NCBI RefSeq assembly: GCF_900103275.1
Contig: NZ_FNGP01000001.1
Span: 372,001 to 436,000, forward strand
DNA length: 64,000 nt
Reading direction: 5' to 3'
DNA from: Tessaracoccus oleiagri
Lineage (GTDB): Bacteria; Actinomycetota; Actinomycetes; Propionibacteriales; Propionibacteriaceae
Below are positions 40,859 to 51,100 of this stretch, piece by piece. Made by a program: the position numbers and the translations under genes. The stretch's first letter is position 1, and each line of letters starts with the position of its first letter. Under the pieces are notes generated by a model that did no database searches, was not told the origin of the DNA, and saw nothing but the letters and a program-made list of their open reading frames with translations.

Positions 40859-42190
40859 ATGTCCATTCATTCCAAGGGCTTCGGCCCCCTCAGCCGCCGG
40901 GGGCTACTGCAGTTCATGGCGGTCGGCACGGGCGCGGCGGGCCTCGCCGCCTGCAGCTCGCAGGGAACCGCCAACACCAACCCCTCCTCTGCCCCGTCCG
41001 CCGGCGGGCAGACCATCGGCTCGAGCGAGGCGAAGGACTTCAGCTTCGCCTCATGGTCCATCAGCGAAGAGGCGGCCAAGCCGGTCATCACTGGGCAACT
41101 CGAGAAGTTCGGTGCCGACAAGGGGATCCAGATTTCGCCCGTCTCATACCCGTTCAACGAGTACCTGAACCAGCTGACGCTCCAGGTCCGCGGCGGCCAG
41201 TTCTCCGGCGCCATGCAGCTCGACATCGCCTGGCTCGCCACTATGTCCGCGCTCGGCAAACTGCGCGACCTCTCCAGCTATGCGGAGGGTCGCGGCTACA
41301 CGGAGGCCGGCCTGAGCGTGGGTCAGGTGGACGGCGTGCAGAACGGTCTCCCTTGGACCATGGGCGCGATCGGACTCGTTGCCAACGCCGAGCTGCTTCA
41401 GAAGGTAGGTGCAGACTCGGTCCCGAGCAGCATCGAGGACTTCGAGGCCCTGCTCCGCGAGCTCAAGGGTCTCGGCAATGGCACCATCCCATACGCGGCA
41501 TCGACGAAGGTGGCCCAGCTCAAGGACGTTCAGGTCTGGATGCAGACCTTCGGCTGCTCGCTCGTCGAGAACGGCGAAGTGACCATCGGCGACGAAGCTT
41601 CCATCGAGGCTGTCACCTGGTACAAGAAGCTTTACGACGAGGGCCTCATCGGGGCCGATGTCGACCGCTTCGACGCCCGCTCCCTCTTCAGCCAGGGCAA
41701 GGCAGCCATCTACGACGATGCCCCCGTGGGTCGCGCCGGTGTGGTCGCCGATTCGCCGGATCCGGAGCTCGCGAGCAAGTTGCTACCGGCTTCCCGTCCG
41801 GTGCTCAACTCCGGCGACGCGCCCCGGGCGCTGGCTTGGGGCCACGTGGTCGCGGTCGTCGAGGGCGAGGCAGCCGACACGGCGTCGGAGTTCGCCCAGT
41901 GGCTCACCTCTGACGAAGAGACCGTCGTCGCGTACTTCGAGGCTCTTGGCCTGCCGCCCACCACCGAGGAGGGCCTGGCCGCGGACGCCGTCAAGTCGGA
42001 TACCTTCATCGCCGACTTCTCTGAGCGGATCACCGCCACCGCGCAGCCGAGCCCGTTCTGGGTGTACCCGCAGTACGGCCAGATCGACACTGCGATCTCC
42101 GAGCAGGTACAGGCTGTCCTCGTCGGCCAGTCCAGCCCCGCCGACGCCATGGCTGCGGCTCGCGAGGCTGCGACGGCCCTGATCAGCTGA
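40859..42190 (+). CDS. Tat-exported sugar-binding lipoprotein of the second importer
   Basis: 443 residues. The N-terminus MSIHSKGFGPLSRRGLLQFM carries a twin-arginine motif (SRRGLL), followed by a hydrophobic core and the lipobox GLAAC, so it is likely exported folded by Tat and lipid-anchored. The body is a family 1 extracellular solute-binding protein (ARSLFSQGKAAIYDDAPVGR, SDEETVVAYFEALGLPPTTE). It is placed after its permeases, the reverse of the first importer. The ligand is likely the product of the locus's GH31 enzyme (inference). Confidence 0.92.
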   Translation: MSIHSKGFGPLSRRGLLQFMAVGTGAAGLAACSSQGTANTNPSSAPSAGGQTIGSSEAKDFSFASWSISEEAAKPVITGQLEKFGADKGIQISPVSYPFNEYLNQLTLQVRGGQFSGAMQLDIAWLATMSALGKLRDLSSYAEGRGYTEAGLSVGQVDGVQNGLPWTMGAIGLVANAELLQKVGADSVPSSIEDFEALLRELKGLGNGTIPYAASTKVAQLKDVQVWMQTFGCSLVENGEVTIGDEASIEAVTWYKKLYDEGLIGADVDRFDARSLFSQGKAAIYDDAPVGRAGVVADSPDPELASKLLPASRPVLNSGDAPRALAWGHVVAVVEGEAADTASEFAQWLTSDEETVVAYFEALGLPPTTEEGLAADAVKSDTFIADFSERITATAQPSPFWVYPQYGQIDTAISEQVQAVLVGQSSPADAMAAAREAATALIS

Positions 42191-42240
42191 CCCGACAACA
42201 ACCGAAACCAGGTTCCAACCACCCTCAGGAGCAGGACCCC

Positions 42241-44544
42241 ATGCACACACAGACCGTCGAGACCGACCTCCTCGTAGTGGGAGGCGGTCTCGCCGGCGTG
42301 AGCGCGGCAATCGCCGCAGCTCGCCTCGGTCGGCGCGTCGCCCTCGTCAACAACCGTCCCGTGCTGGGCGGCAACTCGTCGTCGGAGGTGAGGGTCTGGG
42401 TCTGCGGTGCCACTGCACATGGCAACCAGAGGTGGGCGCGAGAAGTCGGCATCGTGGGTGAGATGCTGGTTGAGAACCAGTTCCGCAACCCCGAGGGCAA
42501 CCCCATCTACTGGGACGACGTCGTGCTCGACCTCGTGCGCCGGGAGAAGAACATTGCACTCTTCCTCAACACGGACGTTCGCGAGGTGCAGGCGTCGGGA
42601 CCGGAGGATCGCCGCCGCATCGATTCGGTCACCGGATGGACCATGGGGGCTGAAATCCTGACGACCTTCCGGGCGCCGCTGGTGGTGGATGCGACCGGCG
42701 ATGGCCTGGTGGGATTCCTGGCCGGGGCGAAGTACCGGCTCGGCAAGGAAGCCCGCGCCGAGTTCGACGAGCCTTGGGCCCCCGAGCAGGCAGTGCGGGA
42801 GTTCCTGGGGTCGACGCTGTTGTTCTACACCAGAGACATGGGCTTCCCGGTGAAGTTCGTGGCCCCCGACTCGGCGATTGACATCACCAAGACCCCGATC
42901 CCCATTTCCCGGGTCATCCGCAGCGGCGACTCGGGGGCCCACTACTGGTGGGTGGAGTGGGGCGGCGAACTGGACATCGTGGCAGACAACGAACGGATCC
43001 GCGATGAACTGCGCGGCGTCATCCTGGGCATTTGGGACCACATCAAGAATTCAGGACTATTCGACGCCGACAACCTCACGATGGAATGGATCGGCAATGT
43101 CCCCGGCAAACGTGAGTACCGGCGCTTCATCGGGGATCACACCCTGACCCAGCACGACGTACTGGAGCAGCGCTCCTTCCCGGACTCCGTAGCCTACGGC
43201 GGATGGTCCATCGATCTCCATCCGGCGGCCGGAATGTACTCGCCGGATCCCGGAGCCAAGCAGCGCTTTTCCAACGGGGTGTTCGAGATCCCCTTCCGCT
43301 CGCTGTACTCCGTCAACGTCGAGAACATGTTCATGGCGGGGCGCGACTTCTCTGCCACCCATGTGGCGTTCGGAGCCGCCCGGGTGATGGCGACGTGCGC
43401 GGCCATGGGCGAGGCAGTCGGGACAGCCGCACACCTCTGCCTCGAGGCGGGAGCCAGCCCCCGCGAACTGGCGGCCGAGCACCCCGACCGCTTGCAGCAG
43501 TTGCTGCTCCGACAGGACGCCAACTTGATCGGGGTGACCAACCGGGACCCCGAGGACTTGGCGCGCTCTGCGCGTGTGAGCGCGTCAACGTGGTCCAGGT
43601 TCGTCGGGACGCACCGACCCGATGGCGCAGAGATCACCAGCGCGGAAGGCGTCATCCCTACGGCTCGCGACGAGTTCCCCCTCACGAGCGACGTCGGAAT
43701 CGTGGTCCCCGTCGACCCGGTGCTGGAATCGGTTCGCATTCGAGTCACGGCGCTCGAGGACACGGAAATCGAGGTCCAGGTGTGGTCACCCGACCTGCCA
43801 CAGAACGTCGTTCCCAGCCACTTGGAAGCCACGGGCTCCCTCACCGTCGTGGCTGGCCCAGAGCAGTGGTTGGATCTTCCGACGCCGTACCGCCCCGCCG
43901 CCGCTGGCAACGGCATCGTCGTCCTCAAGGCCAATCCGCAGATCCTTCTCCACACCACCGCGATGCTGCCGCCGGGTGTGTTGAACATCGTGCATCGTGC
44001 GGACGCCGACGACCAGAACGTCGACGTCGATACCGAGTCGCTGCTGATGCGCTGGCCTACAAAGCCTCTGCGTGGCCGCTCGGTCGAGTTCGTCGCGATG
44101 CCGGAATCGATGGCCCTCGCCCCCGAGCGCGCGGTCGGGGGCTACCAGCGCCCGTACGGTGGCCCCAACATGTGGGCATCCGGGCCCATCTCCGAGACGG
44201 GAGAGGAGTGGCTCAGGCTTGACTGGGATGAGGCGGTCGAGGCTTCCGAGCTACGGCTCCTGTTCGACGTGGACCTGGATGTAGATCTCAACACCCTCCA
44301 TCACCACAAGACCCCCTATGAGGTGATGCCCCAAGCGGTGCGTGACTACCGCATTGAGGTGCTGGGCCCGGGTGCCGACGAATTGTCTGGGTGGACCACG
44401 ATCAGCACCCATCAGGACAACCGGGCGCGACAGCGGGTGCACGACCTGCGAGCAGCGGGAGCGTTCGTTGCGATCCGCCTTGTCGTGACTCGGACCAACG
44501 GGGTCCCGCAGGCGCGCGTCGTCTCGATACGTGTGCAGAAGTGA
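42241..44544 (+). CDS. FAD-dependent oxidoreductase with discoidin-like C-terminal domain
   Basis: 767 residues. The Rossmann dinucleotide motif VVGGGLAGVSAAIAAARLG (about 12-30) and RPVLGGNSSSEVRVWVCG place it in the FAD_oxidored (PF12831-like) family. ATGDGLVGFLAGAKYRLG near 148 and the FAD-binding end GRDFSATHVAFGAARVMATC near 365 are intact. Residues 610-767 look like an F5/8-type beta-sandwich (GPNMWASGPISETGEEWLRL, RVHDLRAAGAFVAIRLVV). No signal peptide, so cytoplasmic. Such enzymes occur in glycan loci and may oxidise sugars or cyclitols; the substrate is unknown. Co-transcribed with the importer genes. Confidence 0.85.
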   Translation: MHTQTVETDLLVVGGGLAGVSAAIAAARLGRRVALVNNRPVLGGNSSSEVRVWVCGATAHGNQRWAREVGIVGEMLVENQFRNPEGNPIYWDDVVLDLVRREKNIALFLNTDVREVQASGPEDRRRIDSVTGWTMGAEILTTFRAPLVVDATGDGLVGFLAGAKYRLGKEARAEFDEPWAPEQAVREFLGSTLLFYTRDMGFPVKFVAPDSAIDITKTPIPISRVIRSGDSGAHYWWVEWGGELDIVADNERIRDELRGVILGIWDHIKNSGLFDADNLTMEWIGNVPGKREYRRFIGDHTLTQHDVLEQRSFPDSVAYGGWSIDLHPAAGMYSPDPGAKQRFSNGVFEIPFRSLYSVNVENMFMAGRDFSATHVAFGAARVMATCAAMGEAVGTAAHLCLEAGASPRELAAEHPDRLQQLLLRQDANLIGVTNRDPEDLARSARVSASTWSRFVGTHRPDGAEITSAEGVIPTARDEFPLTSDVGIVVPVDPVLESVRIRVTALEDTEIEVQVWSPDLPQNVVPSHLEATGSLTVVAGPEQWLDLPTPYRPAAAGNGIVVLKANPQILLHTTAMLPPGVLNIVHRADADDQNVDVDTESLLMRWPTKPLRGRSVEFVAMPESMALAPERAVGGYQRPYGGPNMWASGPISETGEEWLRLDWDEAVEASELRLLFDVDLDVDLNTLHHHKTPYEVMPQAVRDYRIEVLGPGADELSGWTTISTHQDNRARQRVHDLRAAGAFVAIRLVVTRTNGVPQARVVSIRVQK

Positions 44545-44552
44545 GGTCGCCG

Positions 44553-45437
44553 GTGAAGCGCGGCACGGGGCTCGACCAGGCGTTTCCCGCGGCGCCCGCC
44601 GTTCGAACCCGGGCCATCATGCTCGCCGTCCCCGACTTGGAAGAGCCGTACTTCGCAGAACTGACCGCGCTTGTCGTGCGGCGGGCCGAAGAGCACGGGC
44701 TGTCGGTAGTCATCTACCAGACCTGGGGAGAACACGAACGTGAGATCGACGTCGTCAACAGAATTGGCGTGCCCCCCACCGACGGACTCCTACACATCCC
44801 GCGTGCGCTCAGCGTCGCCGACCTCACCCGCAGACGAAGCCCCGGTCCACTGGTGCTTCTCGGCGAGCACATCGATTCCAGCCCGTTCGCGCACGTCACC
44901 ATAGACAACGCCGCAGCCGCTGGAGCAGCAACGTTGCACCTCCTCGAGCGGGGCTGTGTGCGGCCGGCCATGATCGGTCCGCGCGAGCCGGCGTCGGACG
45001 CCTCCAACCGACGTTACGCCGGCTACGCATCAGCGCTCGAGCAGCGCGGTGTCGTTCTGGACGAGTCTCTGGTGGGCGGGGTCCGCGCCTTCTCGGCCAA
45101 GGAAGGTTACGACGCCGCACTGCGTTTGGTTGACTCCGGAGCCCGGTTCGACGGAGTGGTGTGTTCGAACGATTCTGTCGCGCTGGGGGTGATGGCTGGG
45201 CTCGCGGCGCGCCGCGTTTCGGTCCCCGGCGACGTGCGGGTCATCGGCATCGACGGTGTCAGCATGGGTGCCTTCTCAGTTCCTAGTCTCTCAACCGTGG
45301 AGCCGGATCGTGAATTGATGGTGACCGTCGCGCTCTCCATCTTGATGAAGCAGATGGCCACGGCCCTCTCGATGGACCTGCCGGTCGAGCAGGTGACAGT
45401 GCCCTTCACCGTCGTGCAGCGAGACAGCAGCGGCTGA
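44553..45437 (+). CDS. LacI-type sensor protein lacking the HTH domain (copy 1)
   Basis: 294 residues. It begins almost directly in the periplasmic-binding-protein-like fold of LacI/GalR regulators (TRAIMLAVPDLEEPYFAEL) and ends in the usual EQVTVPFTVVQR. The 50-60-residue N-terminal HTH is absent; the preceding DNA is the end of the FAD gene in another frame. GTG 44553 has GAGG 6-7 nt upstream. It is convergent with a DeoR regulator that does have an HTH, suggesting that it binds the sugar and signals to it, an inference. It may also be a decayed regulator. Confidence 0.82.
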   Translation: MKRGTGLDQAFPAAPAVRTRAIMLAVPDLEEPYFAELTALVVRRAEEHGLSVVIYQTWGEHEREIDVVNRIGVPPTDGLLHIPRALSVADLTRRRSPGPLVLLGEHIDSSPFAHVTIDNAAAAGAATLHLLERGCVRPAMIGPREPASDASNRRYAGYASALEQRGVVLDESLVGGVRAFSAKEGYDAALRLVDSGARFDGVVCSNDSVALGVMAGLAARRVSVPGDVRVIGIDGVSMGAFSVPSLSTVEPDRELMVTVALSILMKQMATALSMDLPVEQVTVPFTVVQRDSSG

Positions 45438-45447
45438 CTCGAGGCAG

Positions 45448-46221
45448 CTACGCGAGCCGCACGTCGGCGATGTGAGCCCGGGCGACTTCGGCGGCTGGGT
45501 CCGGCAGGCCCCGGTCTGTCACAAGGACGTCGACGTCCTCGAGATCCAGCACCGTGGTGAGACTTACGACGTCCCATTTCGTGTGGTCCGCCACCACGAC
45601 AGTGCGGCCGCCTGAAGCGGCCATCGCACGACTCGTCTCCGCTTCCAAAATGTTCGGGGTGGTCAGGCCCGCCTCTTCGTGGATCCCGTGGACGCTGAGG
45701 AAAGAGATGTCACAGTGCAGGTAGCTGAGCGATCGCACCGCCACGGGGCCGACCAAGGCACGCCCAGGGGTGCGGATGCCGCCCGTGAGCACGACACTGG
45801 TACCCGTTTCTGCAGCGTCGTCGACTTCTTCGAACAGATCCGCGATCGCCAGCGAGTTGGTGAGAACGGTCACGTCCGGGATCCTCAGCAACTGACGCGC
45901 AAGGAACCAGGTAGTGCTCCCGCCCGAGAGACCGACCGCCATCCCGGGCTCCACCATTGTGGCGGCCACTCGGGCAATGGCCTCCTTCTCGGCTCGCAAC
46001 CGGTGCATGGCGGCGTCCATTGGTCCCGGCCGTGTCTGGCCACGGACGATCGTCGCACCACCGCGCACCCTTTCGACCAGACCGGCCTCCGTGAGTGCGT
46101 CGATGTCTCGTCGAACCGTCATGGCGCTGACCTTCAGCTCACTCGCAAGGGTCTCTACCGCGGCGGAACCGTGGGCGCGGAGGAACGCCAACAGAGACGA
46201 GCGACGGTCGGACACGAGCAT
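45448..46221 (-). CDS. DeoR-family transcriptional regulator (copy 1)
   Basis: 257 residues. N-terminal DeoR winged helix (RRSSLLAFLRAHGSAAVETLASELKVSAMTVRRDID), then the sugar-phosphate-sensing DeoRC domain with GLSGGSTTWFLARQLL, VTVLTNSLAIADLF and VVVADHTKWDVVS. Typically a repressor relieved by a phosphosugar. Only 10 bp separate its stop from the convergent HTH-less LacI-type gene. ATG 46221 chosen; the longer frame upstream lacks an RBS. Confidence 0.9.
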   Translation of the reverse strand: MLVSDRRSSLLAFLRAHGSAAVETLASELKVSAMTVRRDIDALTEAGLVERVRGGATIVRGQTRPGPMDAAMHRLRAEKEAIARVAATMVEPGMAVGLSGGSTTWFLARQLLRIPDVTVLTNSLAIADLFEEVDDAAETGTSVVLTGGIRTPGRALVGPVAVRSLSYLHCDISFLSVHGIHEEAGLTTPNILEAETSRAMAASGGRTVVVADHTKWDVVSLTTVLDLEDVDVLVTDRGLPDPAAEVARAHIADVRLA

Positions 46222-46345
46222 CACAAGATCGTATCGTCTGGACGACGACGCGACGCCCACCTGTAGGCTGCCGAGCACGTGGAACGGCACCCAGGCACAG
46301 GCATGCCAGCACGGGCGCAACCGTCACCGGCGATGAAGGGCACGA

Positions 46346-47248
46346 ATGAACCGTATGCGACAAGAGCTCGGGATGTTCGGGACACGGCGCCAGCGCACGG
46401 GTCTCATCGGGCTGGCGGTCCCCTCGTTGCGAGAGCCATGGTTCGCGCAGATGGTCGCTCAGGTGGTCGAGTTCGCCCCTGAATTCGGTTTCTCAGTCGC
46501 AGTACTCCAGACGTCCGACAGCGTGGGCGCCGAGCACGGCGCCGTGAGCGGCGTCGGTTTTCCGGAAGTGGACGGCGTTCTGGTGGTCCCCCGCTTCCTC
46601 ACGGCCGCCGATCTCACCAGGCGTCCGAACCCATTGCCGCTGGTGCTGTTGGGCGAGCACGTCGAGCGGAGCACGTTCTGTCACGTCACAGTGGACAACC
46701 GGTTGGCCATGCGGGAGATCACTGCGCATCTGGCGGCGCTGGGATGCACCCGGATCGCCATGATCGGGCGGCGCTCCTCACCCGCCTCCGACGCCGCCGG
46801 GCGCCGTGAGCTCGGGTTTCTCGACGCGGTGGGTGAGGTCAGCGGCATCGCCTACGAAGTCATCGACGTGCCGGAGTTCTCTCTCGGCGCAGGGAGGAGG
46901 GCGGTGCTTGACCTGTTCGTCTCCGGATCAGGTTCCGGACCCGACGGACTCGCCTGCGTGAATGATTCGCTGGCGCTCGGGGCGATGAGGGGCCTGCGCG
47001 AACTCGGGCTTGCCATTCCTGGGGATGTCGCTGTCGCCGGCTTCGACGACATCCCGATGGCCGCCTATTCGAATCCTCCCCTGACCACGGTGACACCCGA
47101 CCTCCCGCATTTGGCGCGCAGCGCACTGGAACTGCTGCACCGCCAACTCAACGCGCCATTGGCGTGGACCCCGGACATGGAGCAGGTGACAGTGGGGCAT
47201 CGGCTCACGATTCGTGAGTCGACCGAGGGACACACGATCAGAGGATGA
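46346..47248 (+). CDS. LacI-type sensor protein lacking the HTH domain (copy 2)
   Basis: 300 residues, a paralogue of the 44553 gene: shared blocks VLLGEH, CHVTVDN/AHVTIDN, AADLTRRP/VADLTRRR and EQVTV. The effector-binding domain begins by residue 18 (TGLIGLAVPSLREPWFAQM), so the HTH is again missing. The 17-residue basic N-terminus (MNRMRQELGMFGTRRQR) is not a HTH. Its 3' end overlaps the second DeoR gene by 11 bp. The pair arrangement duplicates that of 44553/45448. Confidence 0.82.
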   Translation: MNRMRQELGMFGTRRQRTGLIGLAVPSLREPWFAQMVAQVVEFAPEFGFSVAVLQTSDSVGAEHGAVSGVGFPEVDGVLVVPRFLTAADLTRRPNPLPLVLLGEHVERSTFCHVTVDNRLAMREITAHLAALGCTRIAMIGRRSSPASDAAGRRELGFLDAVGEVSGIAYEVIDVPEFSLGAGRRAVLDLFVSGSGSGPDGLACVNDSLALGAMRGLRELGLAIPGDVAVAGFDDIPMAAYSNPPLTTVTPDLPHLARSALELLHRQLNAPLAWTPDMEQVTVGHRLTIRESTEGHTIRG

Positions 47249-47987
47249 CCTCGAAGTTGTCACCCCAGCCAGGATCAGAGGGGGACACGGACACCAAGGC
47301 GTCCACTGCCTCGAGATCGGCGATCGTGGTAAGGCTGACGCGCCGCCACTGATCGGGCGCGGCCGTGAGAAAGGTCGAGCCCGCCGCACCGATGAACGCG
47401 CGCATCGTCTCGGCCTCGAGCAGGTTGCGTGTGGTGACCCCTGCCGCAGGATCCACTCCCTCGCCCTCGATGAACACCGCATCCAAGTGCAGCCTTCCGA
47501 GCGCCTCCACGGCGAGCGGGCCGGCAAGGCACCCGCTGTCCGTGACGACGCCGCCCAGCAGGACCATTGGCACGGCGGAGCGCTGACTGAGGGCACCCAC
47601 CACGGAGAGCGAGTTTGACACGATACCGACGTCAGCGACGGTCAGCAGTGCTTGCGCGATCATGGGAGCGAAGCGTCGGCCGGTCACCCCCACGACGTGT
47701 CCCGGACGCAACAGTGTGGCGATCCGCTCTGCCAGCGCGTTCCCGTGCAGCAGGTCGGGCTCGGGACCCGTATTGGGTTTGTTCATGTCGGCAGACTCGG
47801 CGTCACGGGCACCTCCTCGGACCCGCACCGCCAGACCGCTCGCGACCAACTCGTCGAGGTCGCGCCGTACGGTGACTTGGGACACACCGATCCGGCGGGC
47901 CATGGCAACGATGCTGACAACGCCACGGCGGCGCAATTCGACTCGGAGCAGGCCCAGCCGTTCATCCTTGATCAACTTGCTCACCAC
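47238..47987 (-). CDS. DeoR-family transcriptional regulator (copy 2)
   Basis: 249 residues. HTH region: RLGLLRVELRRRGVVSIVAMARRIGVSQVTVRRDLDEL. The DeoRC sensor domain follows, with VGIVSNSLSVVGAL and LEAETMRAFIGAAGSTF, although the usual GGST loop is replaced by VTGRRFAP, so ligand binding may differ. GTG 47987 or the next codon GTG is the start. It is divergent from the GH31 gene with a shared 120-bp promoter region, so GH31 is a probable target. It lacks the catalytic-type Asp-Lys motif seen in copy 1. Confidence 0.88.
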   Translation of the reverse strand: MVSKLIKDERLGLLRVELRRRGVVSIVAMARRIGVSQVTVRRDLDELVASGLAVRVRGGARDAESADMNKPNTGPEPDLLHGNALAERIATLLRPGHVVGVTGRRFAPMIAQALLTVADVGIVSNSLSVVGALSQRSAVPMVLLGGVVTDSGCLAGPLAVEALGRLHLDAVFIEGEGVDPAAGVTTRNLLEAETMRAFIGAAGSTFLTAAPDQWRRVSLTTIADLEAVDALVSVSPSDPGWGDNFEVIL

Positions 47988-48010
47988 TCACAAATTCAGT
48001 ACAGAAAAGG

Positions 48011-48020
48011 TCATCTTCTA
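48011..48020 (+). promoter_or_regulatory. Candidate shared operator motif, copy 2
   Basis: TCATCTTCTA, matching 38886-38895 at 9 of 10 positions, in the AT-rich gap between the second DeoR gene and the GH31 gene. The adjacent ATCTTGTCATT also recurs (reverse strand, near 46220) by the first DeoR gene. Confidence 0.3.
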
Positions 48021-48107
48021 TCTTGTCATTGCCTGCGCCAACCGTGGCTGATTGGGTCAGGGAGGCGAACGCAAAGTTGCGTTGCAGACAGGACAAGGGA
48101 GTAGTCG

Positions 48108-51100
48108 ATGCCAAACCGTCCAGAGACCAGATCGCCGTGGGGCCGATTTACCGCCGCGTCTGCGGCAGTTGCCCTGGGTCTCGTTGGGATCTCCGTGCCC
48201 GCCGGAGCGGACATGCCAATGGGATTCACCGAGTCAGACGCCTTCATCACGCTGCACGATGACAATGCGAACATCACCATTACCAAGGAGGGCTTCCGTT
48301 ACTCCATCGCCGACGCCGCCGGGGCGGTCCTCGCTCCGGCACATGCCCAGTCCGGCCTGGTGCTGGGTGGCGCCGACGCCGTCGGGACGGAACTGCTGTC
48401 CGCCACCGCCGAGTCGTTGAGGTTGGCGGTCACCACCAGTTCTGACGACGTGGTGGAGGTGGACGTGAGCCTGACCGGCGGTGTCATCGAGATGACCGTC
48501 GACGAAGTTCCCGGCAGCAAAACCATCGACTTCCGTACCGGGGCCGTCGGACCCGCCTACGGCCTCGGCGACTACGGCTCGCACGCCAACGGCATGATTG
48601 ATGAAGGCACACCATGCGGCGGCAACGTCGATGCCCGCCACACCAGCGAACTCAGCGGTGCCATCTTCGACAACATGACCAATCAGGGGTCGTGCAAGCG
48701 CTTCATATCGAACTTCGTCGTGTTCCCGCAGCAGGGACTTGCGCAGGTGCTCTTCGAGGAAGGCTCCAAGCGTGTGGCGCTGACCGAGGACGAGAACCGC
48801 TTGGGCGCGAACAACGCCACCGAGGTCGACAGTCTCTACTACTTCGTAGGCGACATGCCGAAGGTCTACGCGGACTACAAGGCAGCCCGGGAGGCAGAGG
48901 GCTACCCGGAGGTCACGCCCCGGCAGATGCTATTCGAACTGGGCTGGGAATCTTACGGTGCCCTCGCCTGGAACACGCTCCAAGCGCCCGTGGAGGCGAC
49001 CGTCCGAGGCTACGCCGAGCACGGCTACGACCTCGCTTGGGGGGTCGTCGGTTCCGGGTTCTGGCCTGGTCCTCGCGGCAACGGCATAGAGGGCACGACG
49101 ACATCCTTCGGCATGTGGGACGACGCATGCGACTACAACCCGGCGGACGGCTCCTACCCGGACATGGATTGCCCCCGCTACCCAGAACCCGACCGGTTGA
49201 AGGCGACGTTCAAGGAACTGGGGATGGATCTCCTGCTCGGTATCCGGAACAACTTCAAGGCACCGGACAAGAGCGAGTACTACAACGAGCACTATGACGG
49301 CGAGTTCGCCCAGTACGCCCTTGAGAATGACTACTTCCTCCGGGACGCCGACGGCGAGCTCGTGACCGTCGAGAAGACCGGCTACCCGAAGGGACCGAAC
49401 TACATCCTCGACGCGCCCAACGCGGCAGCGCTCGAATGGTACGTCGAGCAGTCGCGCCTCTGGGGTGTCGACGGCTTCAAGGAAGACGCCATGCTCTACG
49501 AGCCGGTCTTCGCCCAGGACGGCATCTGGAACCCTCTGCTCAAGGCGCTCCATGAGGCCGGCGATTCGGTCATCGTGCGCAATGCCCTCTACTCGGTCCC
49601 GGGCGACGTCGTGCGCAACAACGACACCTACTACGGGACCGGTGCTAACTACAACGAGGACCCCGATCGGCTCCCCGTCAACATGTTGAACTTCGCCGCC
49701 AGCGCCGCCCCGAACGTCTACGCGGACTACGTCGGCGGCACCCCGAGCGCCGGCGGCATGACCGACCCGGCTTACCAGGACTACTTCGTGCGCAACGCCT
49801 GGCTGCTCGCGGTCAGTCCCACCATGGCGATGGGCCGAGGGCCGTGGGAGATGGACGACCCCCAAGTGGACGGCGACCAAGGTGAGCAGTATGCCGAATC
49901 CGTCTTCAAGGCAACTCAGTTCCACCAGCGTCTCGTGCCCTACCTCTACGACGCCGCACTCGATTCGAACCGGACGGGCTACCCGTCAACGATGACCCCC
50001 CTGCCGATCGCTTTCCCCGACGATCCCAACACCTACCACCTGGCATCGAAGGAGGCCCGTCAGTACTCCTGGCTGCTCGGCGAGAACATCCTCGCGACCC
50101 CCGTGTTCGGCAGCGACTTCGAGTCGGCTCATACCCGGGACGTCTACCTTCCGGAGGGCGAGTGGATCGATTACGAGACCGGCGGCCGGTTCAGCGGGCG
50201 GCGGACCCTGCAGAGCTACCCCCTCGGCACCGATCGCGTGCCGGCGTTTGTGGGTGGCAGCGGCATCCTTGTGGAGCGAGAGGACGGCGCCCTCAAGGCA
50301 CGCATCTTCCCCGTCGGAGAGCGCCAGGACGAGTACAAGATGGACGGCGCCGGTGAAGGCTTGTCGATCAAGCTCATGAACACCGGCTGGGACCCGGAGC
50401 TCCTCCGAGTCGTGGACCGGTCCGGCGGTGGACGGGTTGACTTCGAGATCGACCCCATCACCGGAGCCGTGGAGTTCGACGTCGAGCCCGGGCACAGCTA
50501 TCAGCTCAACGCCGGCGGCCAGTCGGACGACACCATCGAACGTCCGAGCGGCAGCAACGCACCCGTTTCTGGTCTTGACTACACGGTCAATGACGACGGC
50601 CGTTACACCCTCACGTGGCAACCCGTTGAAGGTGCACTCGGGTACACCGCCGCCGTCACCGGGGCTTGCGGCGTGGCGGGCACCGCGGAGGTCGGGTCGA
50701 CGGCCGGTGCGACGGAACTCAACATCGGGCACCAGCCGGGAGCCGGTGGTACGTACACGGTCACGGCCTGGACGTCTGGCGGGGCAACCCAGCCCAGTGC
50801 GCCGCTCACCATCGAGCGGATCATCGCCCCGACTACTGAGCCCGTGATCGTCACCAACGAGTCGACCACCGGAACCTGCGACCCTGCGACCCCGCCCTAC
50901 CTTGAGGAGCCGGCCTCAGCCTGGCGCCAATCCTCTGTTAAGGCATGGGACGGGTCCGCCACCCGCTACAGCGGCACCGCGGGGGCATCGGCGACGTGGT
51001 CCGCGGACCTGTCACCCGGCACGTATCAGGTTGCTGTCTGGTACCCCGCTTCCCCCGGCACCCCCGCGGCACGCTACGACGTGCTCGGCGCGTCGGAGGC

